A program made the position numbers and the translations under genes. From Halorubrum trapanicum (GTDB lineage: Archaea > Halobacteriota > Halobacteria > Halobacteriales > Haloferacaceae), in NCBI RefSeq assembly GCF_002355655.1, contig NZ_AP017569.1, forward strand, positions 1,922,001-1,986,000: DNA of 64,000 nt, given 5' to 3'. How positions within the stretch are numbered: the first letter of the stretch is position 1; each line of letters opens with the position of its first letter. This document shows positions 8,686 to 16,623 of this stretch, in pieces. The notes beneath the pieces are model-generated. The model ran no database searches and had not been told where the DNA came from. It was given only the letters and a program-made list of their open reading frames with translations.

Positions 8686-9290
8686 CCGACGGGGATCCGG
8701 AGTCGGCGCTGGCCGGTTCCCGTCTCGCCGGCTACGACGCGGTCGTCTACGACCTCGACGGCACCCTCGTCGAGCTCGCGGTCGACTGGGACGCCGTCGC
8801 CGCCGACGTCCTCGACGTCTACGCCGAGCGCGCGCTCATCCCCCCGACCGAGGAGCTGTGGGACCTGCTCGGCGCGGCCGACGACTACGGGGTCCGCGAC
8901 GAGGTCGAGGAGGCGATCGCGCTCCACGAGCGCCCCGGCGCCCGCGAGTCGACGCGGCTCCCGCTGGGGGATCGGCTGACCGGAACCGCGGCTGGCGCCG
9001 ACGCCGGTTCGCATCCGCCCGCGGGCGTCTGCTCGCTCAACTGCGAGGCGGCGTGTCGCATCGCGGTCGACACTCACGGGCTCGACGACGCGCTCGTCTC
9101 GGACGCGATCGTCGGCCGCGACACGGTCGAGAGCTTCAAGCCGGACCCGGCGTCGCTGCTCGCGGCGATCGACCGGCTCGGCGCCGCCCCGGAGGACGCG
9201 CTGTTCGTCGGCGACTCGCGGACCGACGCGGTCGCCGCCGAGCGCGGCGGCGTCGACTTCGCGTGGGTCTCGGACCTGCTCGCGAAGTAG
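8682..9290 (+). CDS. HAD-superfamily hydrolase
   Basis: The 202-residue protein shows the HAD phosphatase motifs: DLDGTL (nucleophile and acid/base Asp) near residue 24, a Ser in CSLN at the motif II position, the Lys of SFKPDP and GDSRTD near the C-terminus. These indicate a cytosolic phosphatase of the phosphoglycolate phosphatase type, with an unusually large polar cap insert (about residues 65-110). It starts at GTG 8682 inside the end of the acyl-CoA dehydrogenase gene, so the two are coupled. Confidence 0.85.
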   Translation: MTDGDPESALAGSRLAGYDAVVYDLDGTLVELAVDWDAVAADVLDVYAERALIPPTEELWDLLGAADDYGVRDEVEEAIALHERPGARESTRLPLGDRLTGTAAGADAGSHPPAGVCSLNCEAACRIAVDTHGLDDALVSDAIVGRDTVESFKPDPASLLAAIDRLGAAPEDALFVGDSRTDAVAAERGGVDFAWVSDLLAK

Positions 9291-9316
9291 CGCGTATAGA
9301 AAGGCGTCGCGCGCGT

Positions 9317-9829
9317 TCAGTCTCGCTTTCCTGCTTCGTTCGTCGGCGGCTCTCCGTCCTCGGTCGGCTCTCCGTCCTCGGTCGGCTCTCCGTCCTCGGT
9401 CGGCTCTCCGTCCTCGGTCGGCTCGCCGTCGTCGGTCGGCTCTCCGGCCTCGGTCGGCTCTCCGTCGTCGGTCGGCTCGCCGTCGTCGGTCGGCTCGCTG
9501 TTCCCGATCGGCTCTCCGTTCTCGATCGGCTCTCCGCCGCCGGCCGAGCCGATTTTCTCGTCCGAACCGGCTCCGTCGTCCGCACTCGCGCCGCCGTCGC
9601 CGGCCTCCGCCCGCCTCGCGTACAGCGCGACGGCGACCGCGGTGACGAACCAGATGGGGGCGCCGACCCGGACCGCGAACGCGGCGCGCGCGCCCCACGA
9701 CTCCAGCGTCACGAGCGTCGACAGCAGGGCCGCGGCGGGGGCGCCGACGAGGATGGTGACGACGAACGTCGTCTGCATCACCCACGCGTAGTCGACCCCC
9801 TCGTACTCGGCCCGCTCGACTGGTTGCAC
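9317..9829 (-). CDS. Two-helix membrane protein with hexapeptide-repeat tail
   Basis: The 170-residue protein has a short cytosolic start, VDYAWVMQTTFVVTILVG, followed by two membrane helices (about residues 18-40 and 51-70). The rest is a very acidic tail built from repeats of the form GEPTED. The membrane core resembles an uncharacterised haloarchaeal family that I think is DUF5822. GTG 9829 is chosen because it precedes the conserved core; an upstream ATG at 9856 would add nine poorly supported residues. The gene is divergent from panB. Confidence 0.65.
   Translation of the reverse strand: MQPVERAEYEGVDYAWVMQTTFVVTILVGAPAAALLSTLVTLESWGARAAFAVRVGAPIWFVTAVAVALYARRAEAGDGGASADDGAGSDEKIGSAGGGEPIENGEPIGNSEPTDDGEPTDDGEPTEAGEPTDDGEPTEDGEPTEDGEPTEDGEPTEDGEPPTNEAGKRD
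9348..9545. repeat. 18-bp tandem repeat, 11 units, in frame within the 9317 gene
   Basis: GGCTCTCCG or GGCTCGCCG recurs every 18 bp from 9348 to 9528. Units near the centre are identical and those at the edges diverge, which is the pattern of growth by slippage or unequal exchange. Because 18 is a multiple of three, copy-number changes lengthen the acidic tail without breaking the frame. Confidence 0.9.
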
Positions 9830-9973
9830 ACCGCGGACTCCGCGGCCGAACGGCAAATCGGTGGCGGTCGGCCGCGGCGCCGGCGGTCGGCGGTGAGCGC
9901 GGCGTCGGCCGCGCGCCCGCGCTCGCTTCCGGTTCCCGACGAATTTAGGGCGTCGCGGGGGTGACTCCCGAGC

Positions 9974-10780
9974 ATGACCACGACGCGGGGACTCCGGGAC
10001 GCCGAGGATCCGATCACGATGCTGACCGCCTACGACGCCCCGACGGCGGCGGTCGTCGACGAGGCCGGGATCGACGTCGTCCTCGTCGGCGACAGCATGG
10101 GCAACGCCGCCTTAGGCTACGACTCCACGCTCCCCGTGACGTTCGACGAGGTCGCGAGCCGGACCGCGGCGGTCGCGCGCGCGACCGAGGACGCGCTGGT
10201 CGTCGCCGACATGCCGTTCCTCTCCTTCGGCGTCGACGAGGCCGAGTCGGTGCGGAACGCGGGCCGCCTGCTGAAAGAGGCGAACGCGGACGCGGTGAAG
10301 ATCGAGAGCGGGCCACACACGGTCGAGACGACCCGGCGGATGACCGAGGTCGGGATCCCGGTGATGGCGCACCTCGGCTTGACTCCCCAGCACGTGAACC
10401 GGCTCGGCGGCTACACCCGGCAGGGGACCGAGCAGGACGCCGCCGAGGAGATAATCGAGCTGGCGGGGGACCACGCCGACGCCGGGGCGTTCGCGCTCGT
10501 GTTGGAACACGTCCCGGCGAACCTCGCGGGGGCGGTGACCGAGGCGCTCGACGTCCCGACGATCGGCATCGGCGCGGGCCCCGACTGCGACGGCCAGGTC
10601 CTCGTGATCAACGACGCGGTCGGCCTCGGTGAGTGGTCACCGCCGTTCGCGAGGCAGTTCGGCGACGTGCGCGGGGAGATGGTCGACGCCGTCGAGGCGT
10701 ACAGGGAGGCCGTGACGAGCGGCGAGTTCCCGGCCGAGGAGCACTCGCACGTCGAAGAGACTCTCGACGACCTGTACTGA
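9974..10780 (+). CDS. panB: 3-methyl-2-oxobutanoate hydroxymethyltransferase
   Basis: The 268-residue enzyme adds a hydroxymethyl group from methylene-tetrahydrofolate (or a pterin analogue) to ketoisovalerate, making ketopantoate for CoA synthesis. Motifs of the metal-dependent barrel are plain: LTAYDAPTA, VGDSMGN, ADMPFLSFG, VKIESG, MAHLGLTPQHVN, ALVLEHVP with the catalytic Glu, and TIGIGAGPDCDGQVLV. Length matches bacterial and archaeal PanB. An AT-containing segment (GAATTTAGG) about 30 bp before the ATG may serve as a TATA element. Confidence 0.95.
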   Translation: MTTTRGLRDAEDPITMLTAYDAPTAAVVDEAGIDVVLVGDSMGNAALGYDSTLPVTFDEVASRTAAVARATEDALVVADMPFLSFGVDEAESVRNAGRLLKEANADAVKIESGPHTVETTRRMTEVGIPVMAHLGLTPQHVNRLGGYTRQGTEQDAAEEIIELAGDHADAGAFALVLEHVPANLAGAVTEALDVPTIGIGAGPDCDGQVLVINDAVGLGEWSPPFARQFGDVRGEMVDAVEAYREAVTSGEFPAEEHSHVEETLDDLY

Positions 10781-10868
10781 GTCGAAAAATCCTCTCTCAG
10801 CACGTCTGACGGTCTCGAAAAATCCAGTTCGGCCGTCTCTCGACGCAGTGTGCCCCTCTCGGCGGAGT

Positions 10869-11096
10869 TCACACCTTCTTGGTGGCGGTGTGCGGACAGT
10901 TCGGACAGTCCCAGTGGAACTGCGTTCCGCCCGAACTGAACAGGCCGCCGCTGTCGGTCGCACCCTCGCGCATCCACCCCTTGCTCTTCGCACACTGGAG
11001 GTGGAGTTCGATGCCGCAGTTCGAACAGTGGAAGTGCTTCGCGTCAGAGAGCTTGTTCCCGCACGCGTCGCACTTCGGGCTGCTAAACAGTCCCAT
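10869..11096 (-). CDS. Small zinc-ribbon protein, 75 aa
   Basis: The 75-residue protein is rich in metal-binding pairs: CDACGNKL, CSNCGIELHLQC and WDCPNCPHTA, enough cysteines and histidines for two zinc sites. It has no membrane segment and ends in a basic TATKKV. The ATG at 11096 is supported by a strong TATA box at leaderless spacing. It has the look of a treble-clef or ribbon protein of unknown role. Confidence 0.75.
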   Translation of the reverse strand: MGLFSSPKCDACGNKLSDAKHFHCSNCGIELHLQCAKSKGWMREGATDSGGLFSSGGTQFHWDCPNCPHTATKKV

Positions 11097-11123
11097 GGTC
11101 CGATCCCACACTGTTAGCCGCTA

Positions 11124-11132
11124 TTTATAAAT
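11124..11132 (-). promoter_or_regulatory. TATA box of the 75-aa zinc protein gene
   Basis: On the minus strand ATTTATAAA lies 28-36 nt before the ATG at 11096. The match to the archaeal TATA consensus is among the best in the window. Confidence 0.65.
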
Positions 11133-11185
11133 CTATCTTCACATTCGCGAAACGTGTGCCGTGGCCGGGACCGTTCCCGCGGTCT

Positions 11186-11266
11186 TCAGAGGAGCCCGAG
11201 GACGGCCGGCAGCTCGCTCGGGTCCAGCTGCGTGACGGTGACGTAGAGGGCGGTGAATATCACGAC
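11186..11266 (-). pseudogene. Remnant of a membrane-protein C-terminus in a decayed stretch
   Basis: Between 11133 and 11426 there is no intact gene. On the minus strand 11266-11186 reads as a fluent coding tail (VVIFTALYVTVTQLD, then SELPAVLGLL and a stop), but an in-frame stop lies directly upstream and there is no start. A second fluent tail, SDGLAIVDLAV, ends at 11356. Both look like ends of genes whose bodies were deleted. They are short, so chance cannot be excluded. Confidence 0.35.
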
Positions 11267-11426
11267 CTACGGAAGTCTATCTCTTCGCACGCGCTGGCCT
11301 GCCACGAAACGATCTCGTACTCATTCGCCGCCACCTCGCACATTCGGCCGTAGATTCAGGTTACCGCGAGGTCGACGATCGCGAGGCCGTCGCTTATCCC
11401 CGTTTGTCGCTGACGCCACTGCCTGC

Positions 11427-12368
11427 CTATACACCCAATAGCGCTGTTCCCGCCTGCCCTGCGCCCTCTATTTCGGGCCCATACGTAATAGCGATGTAGC
11501 CGAGTGTCAGCAGGAGGCTGTTGTACAGCCCGTGCATCACGGCGACGACAACGAGATTCTCCGTGTATTCGTACACCGCACCGAAGATCAGGCTCGGAAC
11601 GAAGAGGATACTTATCGATGTCAGCACCGCACTCACGCCGCCGGTCAACGAGACTATGTGAGCGGGCGCGAACACAGCGGCTCCAAGGAAGATCGCAGGG
11701 GCCGCCGAGAGTGTCTCTCGCGCCCGGTTTTGTATGACGCCGCGGAACAGGAACTCCTCGCACGGTCCCACGACGAGCAACATGACCGCGATCATTACCG
11801 GGATGATCGACGGATTCTCTAGGGCTACCTGCGCGCCTTGGTTCGAGGCCGGCTCCGTCCCGATGAGGAGGACGAGCGAGCTGATGATAAGTACCGTAAT
11901 TAGTACGAGTACCGGGCCGAAAACGGCGATCACGGAATCAACGATACCCGGCCGTCGAATGCCGAGGTACGCCGTGATCTCCTCACGGGTTAGCCCCCGC
12001 CATCGCAGGTATCCGAGACCCAAACCGACGAACGCAACGACCTGTCCAACGACGAGGGGTGCGACGAACGAGCCGAGAAGTGACGGTTGCCAGCCGGTGG
12101 ACCTCGCCGCGAGGAAGACGGCACTCCCGACGACAGCGCCGACGGCGACGAGGCCGAGGATACCGACGAGTCCCAGCCCGAAGGCGACGCCGACTGTCCG
12201 CAGCGTGGAACCTTTGTCCTGGTCATCCGACGGATCGGTGGTGTCAACCACCGCGTGGGCGTTGTCGGCCTCGCCGCCGTCGCTGACCGCGGCGTCTTTC
12301 TGATCGTTGAGATCTTGTCCGCCGTCATCGGATTCGGCGTTGAACTCAGGAGGATCATTCATTGCCAT
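11427..12368 (-). CDS. CPBP-family intramembrane metalloprotease
   Basis: The protein of about 313 residues has an acidic, unstructured amino end of about 65 residues followed by eight or so membrane helices. The CPBP (Abi/CAAX protease-like) motifs are present: EEFLFRG with the paired Glu and Arg, FAPAHI with the second-motif His, and HGLYNS with the third-motif His. Such enzymes cleave prenylated or other membrane substrates; archaeal targets are largely unknown. The ATG at 12368 is one of two close starts (the other at 12362). The gene lies next to decayed sequence. Confidence 0.88.
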   Translation of the reverse strand: MAMNDPPEFNAESDDGGQDLNDQKDAAVSDGGEADNAHAVVDTTDPSDDQDKGSTLRTVGVAFGLGLVGILGLVAVGAVVGSAVFLAARSTGWQPSLLGSFVAPLVVGQVVAFVGLGLGYLRWRGLTREEITAYLGIRRPGIVDSVIAVFGPVLVLITVLIISSLVLLIGTEPASNQGAQVALENPSIIPVMIAVMLLVVGPCEEFLFRGVIQNRARETLSAAPAIFLGAAVFAPAHIVSLTGGVSAVLTSISILFVPSLIFGAVYEYTENLVVVAVMHGLYNSLLLTLGYIAITYGPEIEGAGQAGTALLGV

Positions 12369-12451
12369 TAGTACGGTCCGGTTGCTCAAAGGCCTGTCTC
12401 TCGTCACTCTTGTCACCGGATTTCAACGGCTCTCGAACACACAATTTCGGC

Positions 12452-13042
12452 TTACCGGTGGAGCAGCTCGTACCACAGCACCGCGGTGACGGCCCGCCCG
12501 TCGCGCAGGCCGTCGTCGACGACCGCGGCGAGCAGGTCGTCGTACGGCACCGTCTCGACCGCGATCGATTCGTTGTGGTCCAGGTCGCGGTCAGCCGTCG
12601 GCTCGCAGCCGGTCGCGAGCACGTGGTGGTGGACCGCGTTCGCCATCCCGTTCGTCGGCTCGACGGTCGTCAGCCGCTCGAATGCGTCGGCCTCGTACCC
12701 CGTCTCCTCGGCGAGCTCGCGCGCCGCGGCGCGCTCGATCGCGTCGTCGGTCGCCCCGCCGTCCGCGCTCGCTTCTCCCTCGTCCGCCGGCTCCATCGTC
12801 CCCGCCGGGATCCCGCGGTTCACCCGCCCGACGGCCTGCCGCCACTCGTCGATGACGACGACGTCGCCGTCGGGCGTCAGCGGGAGCACCACGACCGCCG
12901 GCGGCTCGTCGACGTAGTGGAATCCGTCGGTCTCGCCGCTCGGGAACCGGACTTCGTCGCGGCGCACGTCGAAGCCGGGGCAGGCGTAGTCGACGGCCGA
13001 GTCGAGCGTCTCCCACGAGAGATCGGCGGCTGAATCGTCCAT
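12452..13042 (-). CDS. NUDIX hydrolase (ADP-ribose pyrophosphatase-like)
   Basis: The 196-residue protein has a Nudix box with the core ARELAEETGYEA, where the REx2EE glutamates bind metal. The flanking layout (VVVLPLTPDGDVVVIDEWRQ before the box, EPTNGMANAVHHH after) matches ADP-sugar pyrophosphatases that hydrolyse ADP-ribose to AMP and ribose phosphate. An insert of about 12 acidic residues precedes the box. ATG 13042 is preferred because the upstream in-frame residues are arginine- and proline-rich and not fluent. Confidence 0.87.
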   Translation of the reverse strand: MDDSAADLSWETLDSAVDYACPGFDVRRDEVRFPSGETDGFHYVDEPPAVVVLPLTPDGDVVVIDEWRQAVGRVNRGIPAGTMEPADEGEASADGGATDDAIERAAARELAEETGYEADAFERLTTVEPTNGMANAVHHHVLATGCEPTADRDLDHNESIAVETVPYDDLLAAVVDDGLRDGRAVTAVLWYELLHR

Positions 13043-13125
13043 GGATCGCGGTCGTCGCTCATTGCGTAAATACCCGGCACCCGGGCGTCGGGGGTCGCGG
13101 CCAGGAGGCGGTCGCCTCGACCCGG

Positions 13126-14592
13126 TCACTCCCAGTCCCCGAGCGACGCCTGCCCCTCGTCGGTTCCCCGTCGCTCGCGGTCCGCGCTCGATCCGGCCTC
13201 GTCGCTGTCGCGGTCCGGCGGCCCGTCGACCCAGTCGGTGAGCTTGCCGCCGTCGCCCCCCTCACTCCGGGTCTCCCGTTTTCCGCCGTGCCCCCGGCCG
13301 CCGCCGTCGCCCGCCTCGAACCCGCCGAGCGTCGCCTGGTCGGTCTCGGCGAAGTCGAGCTTGGAGACGCGCACGCCCAGCTTGCGGACCCGCGCGTCGT
13401 CGAACTCGCCGAGCAGGTCGAGCGCCACCTCCTCGACGAGGTCCGGGTCGTCGACCGGCCCGGGGAGGCTCCGCGCGCGGGTGTTGACGTCGAACGGCGG
13501 CTCGACCGCCTTTATCCCGATGGTGCGGTAGAGGCAGCCGCGCTCGCGGGCGCGGCGGGCCACGTCGGCGGCGAGCGCGGAGACGGTCTCCCGCTTCGTC
13601 GACTCGTCGGCGGTCGTCGGCAGCGCCGACTCGCGCGAGAGGCTCTTCGGGAGGCCGGTCGGCGTCACCTCGCGGTCGTCGTCGCCGGCGGCGCGCCGGG
13701 AGAGCTCCGGGCCGCGCTCGCCCAGCGCCTCGGCGAGGCGGTCGCGGTCGGCGGTCGCGAGGTCGCCCGCGGTCTCGATCCCCAGCTCCGCGAGGGTCTC
13801 CTCGGTCACGGGGCCGACCCCGTGGACGTCGGCGGTCGGCAGCGGCGCGAGGAATTCCGCGACCGACCCCGGCGGCACGACGACGAGGCCGTCGGGCTTG
13901 TCGGCGTCGCTGGCGACCTTCGCGGCCGACATGTTCGGCGCGACGCCGACGCTCGCCGGCACGCCCGCCTCCCGCTCGATCCGGTCTTTCACGTGGCGTG
14001 CGTACCCTTCAGCGAGCGTCCGCGCCTCGGCGGGCCCGGCGGCGCCGCTCGGCGGCGGGGCTTCGGAGCCGGCGTCGCCGTCGTCGTCGTCGGTCCCGCC
14101 GCCACCTCCCGCGACCGCCCACGAGGTCCGGTCGGTGACGTCGAGGTACGCCTCGTCGATGCTCACCTCGCGGCGGGTGTCCGCGCAGTCGCGGAGTACC
14201 CCTTTCACCTCGCTCGCGACCTCCTCGTAGAAGTCGAGGTCGACGGGGAGGTACCGGCCCGTCTCTTCCGGATCCGGCGCGTCCGGGTCGTCGGGGGCGG
14301 CGTCGACGCGGCGCGGGAGCAGCTCCAGCGCCTTCGAGATCGGCATCGCGCTGTCGACGCCGAACTCGCGGGCCTCGTAGCTCGCGGTCGCGACCGCGCC
14401 GATCGACTCGCCGGGCTCGTACCCCATCCCGACCACGACGGGCTCGCCCGCGAGGTCGGGGTGTCGCAGCCGCTCGCAGGAGGCGTAAAAGCAGTCCATG
14501 TCGACGTGACAGACGACGCGCTCGGGCGCGTCGTCCCCGTCGTCGCCGGCGCCCGGGAGCGTCTCCCCGGCGGCGGGCGTCCCCCCGGTCAT
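13126..14592 (-). CDS. dinB: Y-family DNA polymerase IV (translesion synthesis)
   Basis: The 488-residue polymerase copies past damaged bases. It has the Y-family entry motif VCHVDMDCFYASCE, the second active-site motif VSIDEAYLDVT, helix-hairpin-helix thumb sequences (DVHGVGPVTEETLAELGI) and a little-finger domain. A polar glycine-rich insert of about 35 residues follows the second motif. The C-terminal 100 residues are disordered and hold two PCNA-binding-like motifs, QATLGGF and QASLGDW, the latter at the extreme end. The protein is longer than typical archaeal Dbh because of these additions. Confidence 0.93.
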   Translation of the reverse strand: MTGGTPAAGETLPGAGDDGDDAPERVVCHVDMDCFYASCERLRHPDLAGEPVVVGMGYEPGESIGAVATASYEAREFGVDSAMPISKALELLPRRVDAAPDDPDAPDPEETGRYLPVDLDFYEEVASEVKGVLRDCADTRREVSIDEAYLDVTDRTSWAVAGGGGGTDDDDGDAGSEAPPPSGAAGPAEARTLAEGYARHVKDRIEREAGVPASVGVAPNMSAAKVASDADKPDGLVVVPPGSVAEFLAPLPTADVHGVGPVTEETLAELGIETAGDLATADRDRLAEALGERGPELSRRAAGDDDREVTPTGLPKSLSRESALPTTADESTKRETVSALAADVARRARERGCLYRTIGIKAVEPPFDVNTRARSLPGPVDDPDLVEEVALDLLGEFDDARVRKLGVRVSKLDFAETDQATLGGFEAGDGGGRGHGGKRETRSEGGDGGKLTDWVDGPPDRDSDEAGSSADRERRGTDEGQASLGDWE

Positions 14593-14706
14593 CGCGTTCG
14601 GGTCCGCGCTCCGCGGCCTTAAGAACCAGCCACGCGGGCCGGAAGTGGACGCGGAGCGCGGTCGGCGTCGCACGCGGATCCAGATCCGATAGCCGGGTCG
14701 GTAGTC

Positions 14707-14714
14707 GTTTATCC
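14707..14714 (+). promoter_or_regulatory. TATA box of the LOV kinase gene
   Basis: GTTTATCC lies 22-29 nt before the ATG at 14736, consistent with leaderless transcription of the sensor gene. Confidence 0.5.
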
Positions 14715-14735
14715 CGTGCGTCTCTGTCCTCCCGT

Positions 14736-16526
14736 ATGCCCGGAGCGATCGACGTGCTACACGTCGACGACGACCCCTCGGTCCTCGACCTCGCGGAGGC
14801 GTACTTCGAGCGGGAGCTCGACGCGGTCGCGGTGACGACCGAGACGGACCCGGAGGCCGCGCTCGAACAGCTCGACGAGACGGCCTTCGACTGTATCGTC
14901 AGCGACTACGACATGCCCGCGATGGACGGGCTGGAGTTCTTTGAGGCGCTGCGCGAGCGCCACCGGAAGGTACCCTTCGTGCTGTACACCGGTAAGGGGT
15001 CCGAGGAGATCGCGAGTCAGGCGCTCAACGCCGGCGTCACCGGCTACTTCCAGAAGGGCGGCCCCGAGCAGCTCCGCCGGCTCGCGAACCGCGTCGACCA
15101 GGCCGTCGAGGAGCACCGGACCAAGGAGATCGCCGACCGCTACTCGACGGTCATCGAGGCGCTCGGCTACCCCGTCTACGTCGTCGACGAGACCGGCGTC
15201 TTCCGGTTCGTCAACGAGCCGTTCGCCGAGCTCATCGGCTACGACCGCGAGGAGATCATCGGCCGGACGCCAGGGTTCATCAAGGACGACGCCGCGGTCA
15301 AGGAGGCCGAAGCGCGGCTCGGCACGATCCTCTCGGACGACGGCCCCGACGTCCAGCACTTCGCGGTCGATATCGTCCCGAAGGAGGGCGACCCGATCCC
15401 CTGTCGCGACCACATGGCGGCGCTGCCGTACGAGGGCGACTCCTTCGACGGCAGCGTCGGCATCCTCCGCGACGTCTCCGACGAGCGCGAGCGCCGCGAG
15501 GAGCTGGAGACGAAGACCCGCGCGCTCGACGAGGCGCCCGTCGGAATCACCATCACGGACCCCGGGCAGGAGGACAACCCGATGGTGTACGTCAACGACC
15601 GGTTCGTCGAGATGACCGGCTACGACCGCGAGGAGTCGATCGGCGTCAACTGCCGGTTCCTTCAGGGCCCGGACACCGAAGCGGAGTCGGTCCGGGCGCT
15701 CCGGGAGGCGATCGACGCCGAGGAGTCGACGAGCGTCGAGCTGCTGAACTACCGGAAGGACGGCACGGAGTTCTGGAACCGGGTGAGCGTCGCCCCCATC
15801 TGCGACGCGGACGGCACCGTGACGCACTGGGTCGGCTTCCAGGAGGACATCACGGCGTTCAAGGAGCGCGAGGCCGCCCTCGAACGGCAGAACGACCGGC
15901 TCGACTCCTTCGCCAGCATCGTCTCGCACGACCTGCGTAACCCCCTCAACGTCGCGCAGGGGCGCGTCCAGCTCGCGCAGGACGCGGCGAACGACGGGGA
16001 CGACGAGAACCTGTCCGCCGCGCTCGACGCGCTGGAGCGGATGGAGTCGATCGTCGAGCGCACGCTCACGCTGGCGCGGGAGGGGGAGACCGTCGGCGAC
16101 CCAGAGCCCGTCGACCTCGCAGACGTCGTCGCCGACAGCTGGTCGACCGTCGACACCGCCGACGCCGCCCTCTCGGTCGAGACCGAGCGCGAGGTGCTCG
16201 CCGACCCGGACCGGCTCCGGAACCTCTTCGAGAACCTGATGCGCAACGCGGTCGACCACGTCGGCCCGGACGTCTCGATCCGCGTCGGCGACCTCCCGGA
16301 CGGCTTCTTCGTCGAGGACGACGGCCCGGGGATCGACCCCGCGGTCGCGGACTCGCTCTTCGAGCCCGGCGAGAGCGGCACCGCGGGCAACACCGGGTTC
16401 GGGCTCGCGATCGTCAAAGAGATCGCCACCGCGCACGGCTGGACGGTCGCGGCGACGACCGGCGAGGACGGCGGCGCGCGCTTCGAGGTCCGCGGGGTCG
16501 ACAAGCGGACGCCAGCGGCTCACTGA
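14736..16526 (+). CDS. Receiver-PAS-LOV histidine kinase (predicted blue-light sensor)
   Basis: The 596-residue protein has an N-terminal receiver domain with Asp57 in SDYDMPAMDG, a PAS domain (about 135-250), a second PAS of LOV type (about 265-375), then HisKA with His398 in SHDLRNPL and a HATPase domain with N and G boxes (LMRNAVDHV, VEDDGPGID, GFGLAIVKEI). The LOV domain has GVNCRFLQG with Cys306, plus Asn338, Asn348 and Gln369. These match the flavin-adduct Cys and flavin-contacting Asn, Asn and Gln of plant phototropin LOV2 at identical spacing (32, 10, 21). No membrane segment is seen, so it is cytosolic. Output partner unknown. Confidence 0.93.
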   Translation: MPGAIDVLHVDDDPSVLDLAEAYFERELDAVAVTTETDPEAALEQLDETAFDCIVSDYDMPAMDGLEFFEALRERHRKVPFVLYTGKGSEEIASQALNAGVTGYFQKGGPEQLRRLANRVDQAVEEHRTKEIADRYSTVIEALGYPVYVVDETGVFRFVNEPFAELIGYDREEIIGRTPGFIKDDAAVKEAEARLGTILSDDGPDVQHFAVDIVPKEGDPIPCRDHMAALPYEGDSFDGSVGILRDVSDERERREELETKTRALDEAPVGITITDPGQEDNPMVYVNDRFVEMTGYDREESIGVNCRFLQGPDTEAESVRALREAIDAEESTSVELLNYRKDGTEFWNRVSVAPICDADGTVTHWVGFQEDITAFKEREAALERQNDRLDSFASIVSHDLRNPLNVAQGRVQLAQDAANDGDDENLSAALDALERMESIVERTLTLAREGETVGDPEPVDLADVVADSWSTVDTADAALSVETEREVLADPDRLRNLFENLMRNAVDHVGPDVSIRVGDLPDGFFVEDDGPGIDPAVADSLFEPGESGTAGNTGFGLAIVKEIATAHGWTVAATTGEDGGARFEVRGVDKRTPAAH

Positions 16527-16623
16527 GCGGTCCCGTTCTGTAACTGCCCCGATTCGCCCGAGAAGCGGATCGACTCCCCCCGTTCAAAAGGGCCTTTATG
16601 CTCCGTTTCGAAGCTCCGAGCGA

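Noticed and set aside
9348-9545. CRISPR-like array
   Set aside because: The 18-bp units are adjacent without spacers and lie in frame inside a coding gene.
14736-16526. Bacterio-opsin activator (Bat)-type regulator
   Set aside because: Bat-type proteins end in a helix-turn-helix domain. This protein ends in HisKA and HATPase domains, and no opsin gene is in the window.
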